Shown here: piece after piece, positions 8,056 to 16,542 of the stretch
Numbering within the stretch: the stretch's first letter is position 1
How the letters are laid out: each line of letters opens with the position of its first letter
Assembly (NCBI GenBank): GCA_022823225.1
Contig: JAJDXM010000039.1
Coordinates: forward strand, 1 to 37,065
From: Gemmatimonadota bacterium
GTDB taxonomy: Bacteria; Gemmatimonadota; Gemmatimonadetes; Longimicrobiales; Gaopeijiaceae
DNA: 37,065 nt
Direction: 5' to 3'
Program-made: the position numbers and the translations under genes
The notes under the pieces: model-generated
Told to the model about the DNA's origin: nothing
Database searches by the model: none
What the model saw: the letters and a program-made list of their open reading frames with translations, nothing else

Positions 8056-9414
8056 GTGCCGCACCGCACACTGATCCGGGGCGCGACCGTCGTACTGCCG
8101 GGCGAACTCGCGCGCACCGGCGTATTGATCGAAGGCGGGCGCATCGCCGCGGTCGGCGCGCCGCCGCATTCCCGCGCCGACGAAGTTGTCGACGCGGACG
8201 GCCTCCACCTCCTCCCCGGCGTGATCGACGACCAGGTCCACTTCCGCGACCCCGGCCTCACCCACAAGGAGGATCTCCACACGGGGAGCCGGGCATGCGC
8301 GGCCGGAGGCGTCACTTCGTTCCTGGAAATGCCGAACACGGTGCCGCAGACGGTTACGGTTGGCGCGCTCACCGAAAAGCTCGCGCGCGCAGCACGGCGC
8401 TGCGTGGTCAACTACGGCTTCTACATCGGCGCCACGGCCGGGAACCTCGCCGAACTGAAGCGCGCCGGGCGCACCCCCGGCCTGTCCACCCCCGGGATCA
8501 AGATCTTCATCGGGTCGAGTACGGGGGACATGCTGGTCGACGACCAGGAGCGGCTCGAAGAGATCTTCGCCGAGACGACCCTGCCGATCACCGCACACTG
8601 CGAGGACGAGGCCACGGTGCGCGCCAACCGCGCCCGCCTCAAGGCCGAGGGCCCGCTCACCGTGCACGACCACTCCCGCGTGCGCGATCACCGCGCCGCC
8701 GTGACCGCCACGCTGCGCGCCATCGATCTCGCGGTGCGTCACCGGCACCGCTTTCACGTCCTGCATGTCTCGACCGCCGACGAGGTGGAGATCCTCGCCG
8801 CGCACCGCGACTTCGTCACGGCGGAGGCGTGCCCCCACCACCTCTTCCTCGACACCTCCGACTACGCCCGCCTCGGCACCCTCGCGCAGATGAACCCTTC
8901 GCTCAAGACGGCGGCCGACCGGGCCGCGCTGTGGCGGGGTCTCATTGACGGCGCGATCCAGATCGTCGCCACCGACCACGCGCCGCACACGCTCGAGGAG
9001 AAGGAGGCCGCCTACCCCGCGTCCCCCTCCGGCGTCCCCGCCGTGCAGGTCGTGCTCCCGCTGATGCTCAACGAGGTGAACCGGGGACGGTGCTCGCTCG
9101 GCGATATCGCCTGCTGGATGAGCGACGGCCCCGCGCGGATCTGGGACATCGTCGGCAAGGGCCGCATCGAGGAGGGCCGGGACGCCGATCTGGTGCTGGT
9201 GGACATGTCGCTCGTCCGCGAAGTCCGGAACGGGGAGCAGCTCACGAAGTGCGGCTGGAGTCCCTGGCACGGCACGACGCTCCAGGGGTGGCCGGTGCGC
9301 ACGTGGGTGGGGGGGCGGACGGTGTTCGCGAACGGACGGGTGGAAACCGAGCCCGTCGGCCGCGAAATCACCTTCGATCACGGGCGCGGGGGGTATTGGG
9401 CGACCCAAACGTAA
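8056..9414 (+). CDS. pyrC: dihydroorotase
   Basis: Dihydroorotase catalyses reversible cyclisation of carbamoyl aspartate to dihydroorotate, the third step of pyrimidine synthesis, in the cytoplasm. The 452-residue protein has the amidohydrolase layout: [16 protein letters not shown] at 52-67, [35 protein letters not shown] and a C-terminal ATDHAPHT metal/substrate motif. The usual HxH is QxH (Gln60, His62), which I recall as normal for the Bacteroidetes-type dihydroorotase branch (DDQVHFREPG), so this is not a defect. The start is GTG with GCGAGG upstream. It precedes gpmI with the start region of that gene lying just past the pyrC stop. Confidence 0.93.
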   Translation: MPHRTLIRGATVVLPGELARTGVLIEGGRIAAVGAPPHSRADEVVDADGLHLLPGVIDDQVHFRDPGLTHKEDLHTGSRACAAGGVTSFLEMPNTVPQTVTVGALTEKLARAARRCVVNYGFYIGATAGNLAELKRAGRTPGLSTPGIKIFIGSSTGDMLVDDQERLEEIFAETTLPITAHCEDEATVRANRARLKAEGPLTVHDHSRVRDHRAAVTATLRAIDLAVRHRHRFHVLHVSTADEVEILAAHRDFVTAEACPHHLFLDTSDYARLGTLAQMNPSLKTAADRAALWRGLIDGAIQIVATDHAPHTLEEKEAAYPASPSGVPAVQVVLPLMLNEVNRGRCSLGDIACWMSDGPARIWDIVGKGRIEEGRDADLVLVDMSLVREVRNGEQLTKCGWSPWHGTTLQGWPVRTWVGGRTVFANGRVETEPVGREITFDHGRGGYWATQT

Positions 9415-9422
9415 AGTCGAGC

Positions 9423-9456
9423 TTACATTCTGTCATGTCTGATTTACATTCTACAC
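9423..9456. repeat. AT-rich motif copy A (21-base-spaced TTACATTCT pair)
   Basis: TTACATTCT occurs at 9423-9431 and again at 9444-9452, 21 bases apart. The first continues to TTACATTCTGTCA, a 13-base match to the reverse complement of the copy at 17680-17708. The gpmI start codon (9435) lies inside the element, which also encodes the first residues of that protein. Confidence 0.6.
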
Positions 9457-11072
9457 AAAGCCGCCGAGGCGACACCGCCCCGACCGTCCTCGTCATCTGC
9501 GACGGCTGGGGCGCCGGGGCCACCGACCCGGCCGGGATTGAGCGACAGGGCAACGCCGTCGCGATGGCCCGCACCCCGGTGCGCGACCGCCTGATCGCCG
9601 ACTGTCCCGCCAGCCTGCTCACCACCTCCGGCGAGGCCGTGGGACTGCCGGCCGGCCTGATGGGGAACTCGGAGGTCGGACACCTGAACCTCGGCGCCGG
9701 CCGGATCGTGCACCAGGACCTCACTCGCATTAACATCGCGATCCGCGACGGGTCGTTCTTCGAACTTCCCGAACTCACCGGGCTCGCAGCCGCGCTGAAG
9801 CGGACGGAGGGCAGCCTGCACCTTCTCGGCCTCTGCACCGACGCCGGCGTGCACAGCGACATCCATCACCTCATGGCGCTGCTCGACTGGGCGGACTCGG
9901 CCGGGCTCACCACCCGCATCCACGTCATGACCGACGGCCGGGACGCGTCGCCGACGGCGGGGCTTTCCTGGGTCCGCCGGCTGGAGGAGCGTGTATCGCG
10001 CAGTGAGAGCGCCGGAATCGCCACCGTGTCGGGACGGTACTTCGCCATGGACCGCGACAAGCGGTGGACGCGCACCGAACGCGCCTACCGCACGATCGCC
10101 GCAGGTGCCGGACCTGCGGTGGCCCGGGCGTCGGAGTACGTCGCGCGATGCTACGCGGACGGCACGACGGACGAGTTCATTGCGCCGGCTGTGGTTGGCG
10201 GCCCCGGGGCCGGCGCGACCCGGGGCATCCAGCCCGGCGACGGCATCCTCTTCTTCAACTACCGGGCCGACCGGGCACGCCAGCTCACCGCCGCGCTCAC
10301 CGACGACGACTTCCCCCACTTCAGCCGCGCCCGCGGCGCCTTCCCGACCTTCGTCGCGATGACCCGCTACGAGGACGACTTCCGCCATCCCGTCCTCTTT
10401 CCGCCGCGCTCGCTGGACCAGGTGCTCGGCCAGGTCCTTGCCGCGGCCGGGCGCACGCAGCTCCGCATGGCGGAGACCGAGAAGTACGCCCACGTCACCT
10501 ACTTCTTCAACGGGGGCATCGAGGAGCCCTTCGCGGGGGAGGAGCGCCACCTGGTGCCGTCGGCCGACGTGGCCACCTACGACCTCAAGCCCGAGATGAG
10601 CGCCCTGGAGCTCACCGACGCCCTCGTCGCCCGCATCGCCGAGGGGCGGCACGACTTCGTCCTGGTCAACTACGCCAACCCGGACATGGTGGGCCACACG
10701 GGCGACATTCCGGCCACGGTTGCCGCGGTGGAGACCGTCGACGCCTGTGTCGGCCGGCTCCTGGAGGCGCTCGCACACGCTGGCGGAACCGCCCTGATCA
10801 CCGCCGATCACGGCAACGCGGAGCAGATGCTGGACGAAGAAGGCAGGCCGCACACCGCGCACACCACCAACCCCGTCCGCCTGATCCTGGTGCGGCCGGA
10901 GGGCGGGGGCGCACTCCGCGACGGCATCCTTGCCGATGTCGCGCCGACCGTCCTCGACCTGATGGGCCTCGAACAGCCGCCGGAGATGACGGGCCGGAGC
11001 TTGCTGGCCGCACCCGCCGGTGATAGTGTGGGCGTTCCGCGCGCCAGACCCCGAAACCGGACTCGCCCTTGA
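9435..11072 (+). CDS. gpmI: 2,3-bisphosphoglycerate-independent phosphoglycerate mutase
   Basis: This enzyme interconverts 3- and 2-phosphoglycerate in glycolysis/gluconeogenesis and uses two divalent metal ions. At 545 residues it is slightly longer than the usual 510. Seen motifs are VLVICDGWG near the N-terminus, the nucleophile loop LMGNSEVGHLNLGAGR with its catalytic Ser, DGRDASP, RYFAMDRDKRW, and the C-terminal metal motifs NPDMVGHTG and TADHGNAEQM. The last 20 residues form a basic, Pro/Arg-rich extension. The ATG at 9435 sits inside the AT-rich motif and has no visible Shine-Dalgarno sequence; an in-frame TTG upstream lies within pyrC, so the exact start is uncertain. Its stop overlaps the next gene by four bases. 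Confidence 0.94.
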   Translation: MSDLHSTQSRRGDTAPTVLVICDGWGAGATDPAGIERQGNAVAMARTPVRDRLIADCPASLLTTSGEAVGLPAGLMGNSEVGHLNLGAGRIVHQDLTRINIAIRDGSFFELPELTGLAAALKRTEGSLHLLGLCTDAGVHSDIHHLMALLDWADSAGLTTRIHVMTDGRDASPTAGLSWVRRLEERVSRSESAGIATVSGRYFAMDRDKRWTRTERAYRTIAAGAGPAVARASEYVARCYADGTTDEFIAPAVVGGPGAGATRGIQPGDGILFFNYRADRARQLTAALTDDDFPHFSRARGAFPTFVAMTRYEDDFRHPVLFPPRSLDQVLGQVLAAAGRTQLRMAETEKYAHVTYFFNGGIEEPFAGEERHLVPSADVATYDLKPEMSALELTDALVARIAEGRHDFVLVNYANPDMVGHTGDIPATVAAVETVDACVGRLLEALAHAGGTALITADHGNAEQMLDEEGRPHTAHTTNPVRLILVRPEGGGALRDGILADVAPTVLDLMGLEQPPEMTGRSLLAAPAGDSVGVPRARPRNRTRP

Positions 11073-11629
11073 GCGACCTCTACACCCGCATCGTGGACCG
11101 AATGACCGGCGGCCTGGGCCGTTTCATCTCGTGGATGGTGATGCTGATGGTCGTCATCAGCGCCTTCAATGCGATCGCGCGCTACGTCGGCAAATGGATC
11201 GGAATCAATCTCAGCTCCAACCTCTACCTTGAGCTGCAGTGGTACCTCTTCTCGCTGATCTTCCTCCTCGGGGCCGCGTATGCGCTGAAGGAGAACGCCC
11301 ACGTGCGGGTCGACGTGATCTACGGCCGGCTTCGGGCTCGGTCGCGCGCGCTCATCAACGTGATCGGCTCGGTGCTGATGCTGATCCCCTTCTGCCTCTT
11401 CGTGCTGTGGGTGTCCTGGCCGTCGATCCGCAACTCCTGGGTGATTCGGGAAGGGTCTCCCGATCCCAGCGGGCTGCCACGCTATCCGATAAAGGCGGTG
11501 ATCATCGTTGCATTCGTGCTGCTGCTGGCGCAGGGCGTGGCTGAACTGATCAAGGCGGTCAGGGTGCTGAGGGCCGGTGAGCACGAAGGCGCCCAGGCCG
11601 ATGAAGCGCACGCCGGGATCAGGCTCTGA
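11069..11629 (+). CDS. dctQ: TRAP transporter small permease subunit (DctQ)
   Basis: This is the small four-helix membrane subunit of a tripartite ATP-independent periplasmic transporter. The 186-residue protein has four hydrophobic segments and the motif ELQWYLFSLIFLLGAAY followed by KENAHVRVDVIYGRL, typical of the group annotated as mannitol/chloroaromatic or 2-oxoacid (TakP-like) TRAP systems. The start is TTG, overlapping the gpmI stop (TTGA), and the stop shares one base with the dctM start. No binding protein follows on this strand; the matching DctP is probably the convergent gene at 14293-15489. Confidence 0.88.
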   Translation: MSDLYTRIVDRMTGGLGRFISWMVMLMVVISAFNAIARYVGKWIGINLSSNLYLELQWYLFSLIFLLGAAYALKENAHVRVDVIYGRLRARSRALINVIGSVLMLIPFCLFVLWVSWPSIRNSWVIREGSPDPSGLPRYPIKAVIIVAFVLLLAQGVAELIKAVRVLRAGEHEGAQADEAHAGIRL

Positions 11630-12948
11630 TGGAAGGCATCCTCGCTCCGCTGATGTTCGTGGTGGTCTTCGCCATCATCTTCAGCGGCTATCCGGTCGCA
11701 TTCGCCCTTGGCGGCGCCTCGCTCCTCTTCGCCTTCATCGGCGTCGAGCTGGGGATCTTCGACTGGAACCTGCTCTACGCCATGCCGGAGCGGATCTTCG
11801 GGGTGATGTCGAACCAGGTGCTGCTGGCGGTGCCGTTCTTCATCTTCATGGGGCTGGTGCTGGAGAAGGCGAAGCTCGCGGAGGACCTGCTCACGACGAT
11901 CGGGACGCTCTTCGGGCACATGCGCGGCGGGCTGGCGCTGGGGGTGGTGGTCGTGGGGGCGATGCTCGCCGCGGCGACCGGCGTGGTGGGCGCGTCGGTG
12001 GTCGCGATGGGTAGCATCTCACTTCCCGTCATGCTGCGTTACAAGTACTCGGCGCGGCTCTCGTCCGGAGTCATCCTGGCCTCGGGTACGCTGGGGCAGA
12101 TCATCCCGCCGAGCATCGTGCTGGTGGTGCTGGCGGACCAGCTCGGCATCTCCGTGGGCGACCTCTTCATCGGGGGACTCGTTCCCGGCCTCACGCTGGC
12201 GACGATGTACGGGATCTACGTGATGGGGGTGGCCGCGGTGAAGCCCGAGGCCGCGCCGGCGCTCCCGCCCGAGATGACCGACATTCCCGCCCGGGAGCTG
12301 CTCAGGCGCGTGGTCGTCGTGCTGCTGCCGCCGCTGGCGCTGATCCTGATCGTGCTGGGGTCGATCTTCGCCGGGGTCGCGACGCCCACCGAGGCGGGCG
12401 CCATCGGCTCGGTCGGCGCGATCGGACTCGCCTGGGCGCGGGGCCGCATGTCGTGGAACGTGGTGCGGCAGGCCTGCGTGGGCACCACCAAGCTGACCAC
12501 CATGGTGATGTTCCTGCTGATCGGATCGACCGCCTTCGCGCTCGTCTTCCGCGGCCTCTACGGGGACATCTGGATCGAGGAGCTCCTGACCGGCCTGCCC
12601 GGCGGAAGGATCGGCCTCCTCCTCGTCGCCAACCTGACGATCTTCATCCTCGGATTCTTCCTCGACTTCTTCGAGATCGCCTTCATCATCATTCCGCTGC
12701 TGGTCCCCGCGGCGCAGGTCCTGGGGATCGACCTGGTCTGGTTCGGCGTCATGATCGGGATGAACCTGCAGACCTCGTTCCTGACGCCCCCCTTCGGCTT
12801 CGCGCTCTTCTACCTGAGGGGCGTGGCCCCGCCGGAGGTGAAGACGACCGACCTCTACAGGGCGGTGATCCCCTTCATTGTCATCCAGCTGATCGGGCTG
12901 CTTCTGATCATCCAGTGGCCCGCGCTGGTGACGGGGCTGGTGCGGTAG
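11629..12948 (+). CDS. dctM: TRAP transporter large permease subunit (DctM)
   Basis: The large subunit forms the substrate/Na+ translocation path of the TRAP transporter. The 439-residue protein has about 11-12 predicted membrane helices, with the conserved features SGYPVAFALGG near the N-terminus, GVVGASVVAMGSISLPVML in the first half, LGQIIPPSIVLV, a TPTEAGAIG loop and the C-terminal NLQTSFLTPPFGFALFYLRG. It directly follows dctQ (TGATG overlap). The next gene is convergent, 34 bases downstream, and no convincing terminator is seen between them. Confidence 0.93.
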   Translation: MEGILAPLMFVVVFAIIFSGYPVAFALGGASLLFAFIGVELGIFDWNLLYAMPERIFGVMSNQVLLAVPFFIFMGLVLEKAKLAEDLLTTIGTLFGHMRGGLALGVVVVGAMLAAATGVVGASVVAMGSISLPVMLRYKYSARLSSGVILASGTLGQIIPPSIVLVVLADQLGISVGDLFIGGLVPGLTLATMYGIYVMGVAAVKPEAAPALPPEMTDIPARELLRRVVVVLLPPLALILIVLGSIFAGVATPTEAGAIGSVGAIGLAWARGRMSWNVVRQACVGTTKLTTMVMFLLIGSTAFALVFRGLYGDIWIEELLTGLPGGRIGLLLVANLTIFILGFFLDFFEIAFIIIPLLVPAAQVLGIDLVWFGVMIGMNLQTSFLTPPFGFALFYLRGVAPPEVKTTDLYRAVIPFIVIQLIGLLLIIQWPALVTGLVR

Positions 12949-12982
12949 GGGGCCCGACCGGCCAGGGTTAGCCCGCGGCGAC

Positions 12983-14149
12983 CTACAGGCCCGCCGCATC
13001 CTCCAGTCCCTGCTCCGGACTCAGACTCGGCAGGAAGTCGCCCACCGGAAGGCACAACACCCCCCTCCGCACGAGCCGAAGCTCTCCCCTGTACAGGAGA
13101 ATCCGGCGTGCCTCCGGGTACTCGCCTCCGAAGGCGGCCAGCCCGCGGAGGTCGGCGGGACGTACGCGGGCCGAGTTCATGACGTCGAAGGCCCACAACC
13201 CCGGTGTCCCGTAGAGCACGAAGTCCACCTCGGCACCCCCGCGCGTGCGCCAGTAGTGGAGTCTCGCGTCGCTTCCCGAGCAGGCCAGCCAACCGCGCAG
13301 ATGCTGGGCGACGAGACCCTCCAGGGCGGCTCCGTCCATCTCGGCGGGCCGGTCGAGAGGACCGGCGGGACGCAAGCTCCGAAAGACCCCGCAGTCGAAG
13401 TAGAAGAACCTGGGGTGTGACACCAGGCGACGCTTGGCGCGTCGGGTGAAGACGGGCAGCCGGAAGGCGAGCAACAGGTCTTCGAGCAGTTCCAGATAGC
13501 CCGCGACGGTGCTGCGGCTCGTCTCGCATTCGCGAGCCACCTCGCTGACGTTGAGGGTCGCCGCGTGCGAGAAGGCCACCGCCTCGAGGAACCGGGAGAA
13601 GCTGCCGACATCGCGGGCCAACCCCTCTGCCCGGACTTCCTGCTCGACGTAGAGCGCTGCATAGGCGGCCAGCGCGGACTTCGGATCGTCGGAGTCCACC
13701 ACGGTGGGGACGGTGCCAAGGCGAAGGCTCGCACCCAGCTCGAAACGGCTGCCCAGTTCGCCCGCCATGAAGGGGTGCATGGTGTGCAGAGCGGCCCGCC
13801 CCGCGAGCAGGTTCACGCCCCCGCGACGGAGCTTGCGCGCGCTGGAGCCGGTGAGGACGAATCGATGCCCGCGGCCGGACTGCATGAGGCTGTGAACGAC
13901 GTTGAGAAGCTCGGGAACCCGCTGGACTTCGTCGATGACCACGTGACTGCCCGCTGGAGCACCGCGCACCCGTTCGGCCAGTCGCTCCGGGCGGGCGGAC
14001 AGTCTCCGATACTCTTCCGATTCCAGCAGGTCCACCACGAGCGCACCGGGGAGCATCGAGCGCACCCAGGTGGTCTTCCCCGTCCCTCTGGGGCCGAAGA
14101 GGAAGAAGCTTCCTTGTGGAAGCGTGAGAAATCGCGGCAGAGTCGTCAT
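12983..14149 (-). CDS. AAA ATPase with DUF4143 domain
   Basis: This 388-residue protein belongs to the AAA_14/DUF4143 family of predicted ATPases common in archaea and environmental bacteria; the cellular role is not known. Walker A FGPRGTGKTT lies at about 18-27, Walker B VVIDEVQRVPELL at 71-83, and a sensor-like FVLTGSSARKL follows. A winged-helix-like region (LNVSEVARECETSRSTVAGYL is split by normal helix turns) precedes the C-terminal DUF4143 part containing HYWRTRGGAEVDFVLYG, which resembles a PD-(D/E)XK-like core. I chose the ATG at 14149; an in-frame TTG at 14161 would add four residues. Neither has a Shine-Dalgarno sequence, and the region just upstream carries an inverted repeat and a consensus TTGACA box. 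It lies alone between two halves of a TRAP system. Confidence 0.85.
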   Translation of the reverse strand: MTTLPRFLTLPQGSFFLFGPRGTGKTTWVRSMLPGALVVDLLESEEYRRLSARPERLAERVRGAPAGSHVVIDEVQRVPELLNVVHSLMQSGRGHRFVLTGSSARKLRRGGVNLLAGRAALHTMHPFMAGELGSRFELGASLRLGTVPTVVDSDDPKSALAAYAALYVEQEVRAEGLARDVGSFSRFLEAVAFSHAATLNVSEVARECETSRSTVAGYLELLEDLLLAFRLPVFTRRAKRRLVSHPRFFYFDCGVFRSLRPAGPLDRPAEMDGAALEGLVAQHLRGWLACSGSDARLHYWRTRGGAEVDFVLYGTPGLWAFDVMNSARVRPADLRGLAAFGGEYPEARRILLYRGELRLVRRGVLCLPVGDFLPSLSPEQGLEDAAGL

Positions 14150-14168
14150 AATGACAGGCAAAATGACG
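14144..14168. promoter_or_regulatory. inverted repeat over the start of the ATPase gene
   Basis: CGTCAT (14144-14149) and ATGACG (14163-14168) form an inverted repeat covering the ATG and the alternative TTG of the ATPase gene. A second pair, TGACAG (14152-14157) and CTGTCA (14183-14188), brackets the region. These could be operator half-sites, possibly for self-repression. Confidence 0.35.
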
Positions 14169-14177
14169 AAAGTGCCG

Positions 14178-14192
14178 TTATTCTGTCAACTC
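14178..14192 (-). promoter_or_regulatory. motif copy C with a perfect TTGACA -35 box
   Basis: On the minus strand this reads GAGTTGACAGAATAA. The 13-base core GAGTTGACAGAAT is shared with the copy at 17680-17708. TTGACA (14184-14189) is 35 bases before the ATPase ATG, in the right orientation for a -35 box; 17 bases on is TCATTT, a poor -10. If used, the transcript would be almost leaderless. Confidence 0.4.
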
Positions 14193-14217
14193 AGGAAGGC
14201 CAACGGTGCTCAGGCGC

Positions 14218-14271
14218 GCTGTCCTCGTGTCCGCGGCTGTCCTCGTGCCCGCGGCTGTCCCACGCCCGCCG
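14218..14271. repeat. 18-base tandem repeat, three units
   Basis: Units 14218-14235 and 14236-14253 differ by one base (GCTGTCCTCGTGYCCGCG); the third unit (14254-14271) is more diverged. The array fills the gap between the ATPase start and the DctP stop and probably does not code. Confidence 0.65.
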
Positions 14272-14292
14272 CAGTCGTTGTGCCGGCCGTCC

Positions 14293-15489
14293 CTACAGCG
14301 CGAAAGCGAACCCCGCGTACCTCAGCTCGGCCGTGCCGAACCAGCGATACGACGCCTCCTTGAAGCTGCGCCAGTGGTCGTAGACCTGGCGGTACTGGGC
14401 GTCGGCGGCGGCGTTCTCCTCCAGGATCTCGCCGATCGTGGTGCGCGCGGCGTCCATGATCTCGTCCGAGAAGGGGCGCAGCTGGGTGCCGCCCGCGACG
14501 AGGCGCTCCAGGGCGGCCGGGTTCTTCTCGTCGTATCTGACGAGCATGCGCCGCGCGGACACCTGTGCGGCCACCTCCAGGACGGCCTTGTAGTCCGCGG
14601 ACAGGCTGTCCCACTCGGCCCGGTTGACCTGGAAGGACGCGGAAGCCGACGGCTCCCACCAGCCCGGGTAGTAGTAGTAGTCGGCTGCCTGGTGGAGGCC
14701 CAACCTCTCGTCGTCGTAGGGTCCCACCCACTCGGTGGCGTCGATGGCGCCCCGCTCCAGGGCCTGGTAGATCTCGCCCCCGGCAAGGACCTGCACGGTC
14801 ACTCCCATCCGGTCCATGACGTCGCCGCCCAGCCCGGGGATCCGCATCTTGAGGCCGCGCAGGTCCTCCGGCGAGTTGACCTCCCGGCGGAACCACCCGC
14901 CCATCTGCGCGCCGGTGTTCCCGCCCGGGAACGTGATGATGCCGAAGTCGGCGAAGACGCCGCGGACCACGTCGAGTCCGCCGCCCTCGTTGAGCCACGC
15001 GTCCTGCTGGCGGGCGGTCATCCCGAACGGGACCCCGGCGTCGAAGGCCAGCGCCTGGTTCTTGCCCGTGTAGTAGTAGCTCGTGCTGTGCCCGCACTGC
15101 ACGGTGCCCTGCTGGACGGCGTCCATGACCTGGAGTCCCGGAACCAGTTCGCCCGCCGGGTAGGCGCGGATCTCGAAGCGGCCCCCGGTCAGCGCGGCGG
15201 TGATCTCGCCTATCATCTCGGAGGACCCGTAGATGGTGTCGAGGCTGCGGGGGAAGCTCGATGCACAGCGCCACCGGATGCGCTGGCCGGTCTGGACTGC
15301 CGGGGCGCCCTCGAGGTCTCCGCCACCCTCGCCGGAGTCGCTGCCGCATGCGGCCACGAGGCCGGCGCCGGCCGCGCCGGCCGCTGCGTGCGTGAGGAAG
15401 CTGCGGCGGTTGAGGGGGTCGGGTGTCGGTGCCGACGGTGAGTCGGCGGTCGTGGCCGGAGAAGATTCCTTTGCGCTCTTCTTGCTCAT
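14293..15489 (-). CDS. dctP: TRAP transporter substrate-binding lipoprotein (DctP, TakP-like)
   Basis: This is the extracytoplasmic solute receptor of a TRAP transporter. The 398-residue protein has an unusually long polar leader before a Tat signal: [17 protein letters not shown] (27-43), then a lipobox VAAC (Cys48), followed by a Ser/Gly/Glu-rich linker. The mature part shows [20 protein letters not shown] and a [28 protein letters not shown] region typical of the mannitol/chloroaromatic or TakP-like receptors that bind 2-oxoacids or lactate. DctQM of the same subtype lie on the opposite strand at 11069-12948, separated by the ATPase gene, so the three subunits have probably been split by rearrangement. 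The exact ligand is unknown. Confidence 0.9.
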   Translation of the reverse strand: [398 protein letters not shown]

Positions 15490-15526
15490 TGGGTGGCTTC
15501 CAGGGAGTTGGGGGGTCTGCCCGTGG

Positions 15527-15542
15527 CGGCCCGCTCGGGCCG
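15527..15542. other. GC-rich stem-loop upstream of dctP
   Basis: CGGCCCG (15527-15533) and CGGGCCG (15536-15542) pair perfectly around two bases. It lies in the 117-base gap between the AKR-like gene and dctP and could sit in the dctP leader. There is no T-tract, so I do not call it a terminator. Confidence 0.35.
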
Positions 15543-15606
15543 GAACCGGTTACGGTGTAGAGTAGCACGGGAGGGGAGGCGGGGCGAGTCCCAGCATTCC
15601 GTGGCT

Positions 15607-16542
15607 TCAGAAGTCCTGCACGAACTCCCGCATGCGCCGCTTCGTCGCCTCGTCGGGCAGGCGCCCGAAGCCGGCCCCGACGTTGTCCTCCATGTGCTCG
15701 GGGTTCGTCGTCTCGGTGAGCACGCACGTGACGGCGGGGTGCGCGAGGATGTACTTGAGCGAAAACTGCGCCCAGGTCGCGCAGTCGAATTCGGGCGCCC
15801 AATCGGGCAGCGTCCGTCCGCTCACGCGTCCGAAGTAGCTCCCGTTCATGAACGGACGGTTGATCAGAACGGCCATCCCGAGGTCCTGCGCGAGCGGAAG
15901 GAGCCGGTCCTCCGCACCCGGTTCCATCACCGAGTAGTTGATCTGCACGAAGTCGAGGGGCTCCGACCTCATCACCGCCTCGAAATCGTCGTGCTGGCGG
16001 TTGTTCGACACGGTGACGCCGATGTAGCGCGCCTCGCCCGAGTCCTTCCAGCGGAGCACGTTGGGCCAGTGCGCGTCCAGATCGCGGAGGCTCTCGACCT
16101 GGAGCAGGTCCAGCGTGCGGCGCCCGGCGAGCATCTGGTTCTGGCGCATCTGTTCCTCGCCCGCCGCCGCCCCGTTCGTGTTGATCTTCATGGTGACGAA
16201 GAGGCGGTCGCGGAACTCGGGCGCGGTGAGGACCGAGCTGAACTCGGCGTCGATCTCCGGCGTGCGCGGCGAGGTGTCGACGACGCGGCCCCCGTGCTCG
16301 AGCAGGACCCGGATCACGGCCGCGAGGGGTTCGGTGCCCGCGGTGGGGATCTCGAGCACGGGCTTGGAGGAGCCGAGGCCGACGATGGGCAGGGTCTCGG
16401 CCGTGCCGGGGATGGGCCGGGTGGGGAGCTGCGACGGTGCCGGCCTGCTCCCCGGAAACCCGCGGGCGGCGGTCAGGAGGGTGCCGAGGCCCGCGAGCCA
16501 CCCGAGGAAGTCGCGGCGGGTCGTGTCGGCTGAATTCGTCAT
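15607..16542 (-). CDS. Tat-exported aldo/keto reductase-like protein, catalytic tetrad degraded
   Basis: The 311-residue protein has a twin-arginine signal TTRRDFLGWLAGLGTLLTA (7-25) and an AKR-type barrel. AKR enzymes use Asp, Tyr, Lys and His. Here the Asp (VVDTSP, Asp89) and Lys (VTMKIN, Lys119) are visible. The Tyr expected just after the Asp is missing (SPRTPEID), and the usual QVH is QVE (Glu150). It may therefore be catalytically altered or non-enzymatic. The YIGVTVSN and VQINYSVMEPGAEDRLLP segments are typical for the family. The ATG at 16542 is preceded by GGGAGA five bases upstream and overlaps the FG-GAP gene stop by four bases (ATGA), which suggests coupled expression of two exported proteins. 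Confidence 0.85.
   Translation of the reverse strand: MTNSADTTRRDFLGWLAGLGTLLTAARGFPGSRPAPSQLPTRPIPGTAETLPIVGLGSSKPVLEIPTAGTEPLAAVIRVLLEHGGRVVDTSPRTPEIDAEFSSVLTAPEFRDRLFVTMKINTNGAAAGEEQMRQNQMLAGRRTLDLLQVESLRDLDAHWPNVLRWKDSGEARYIGVTVSNNRQHDDFEAVMRSEPLDFVQINYSVMEPGAEDRLLPLAQDLGMAVLINRPFMNGSYFGRVSGRTLPDWAPEFDCATWAQFSLKYILAHPAVTCVLTETTNPEHMEDNVGAGFGRLPDEATKRRMREFVQDF

Noticed and set aside
8227-8260. Dihydroorotase HxH motif reads QxH (Gln60), suggesting a dead enzyme
   Set aside because: The DDQVHFR form is, as I recall, normal in a known branch of dihydroorotases, and all later motifs are intact.
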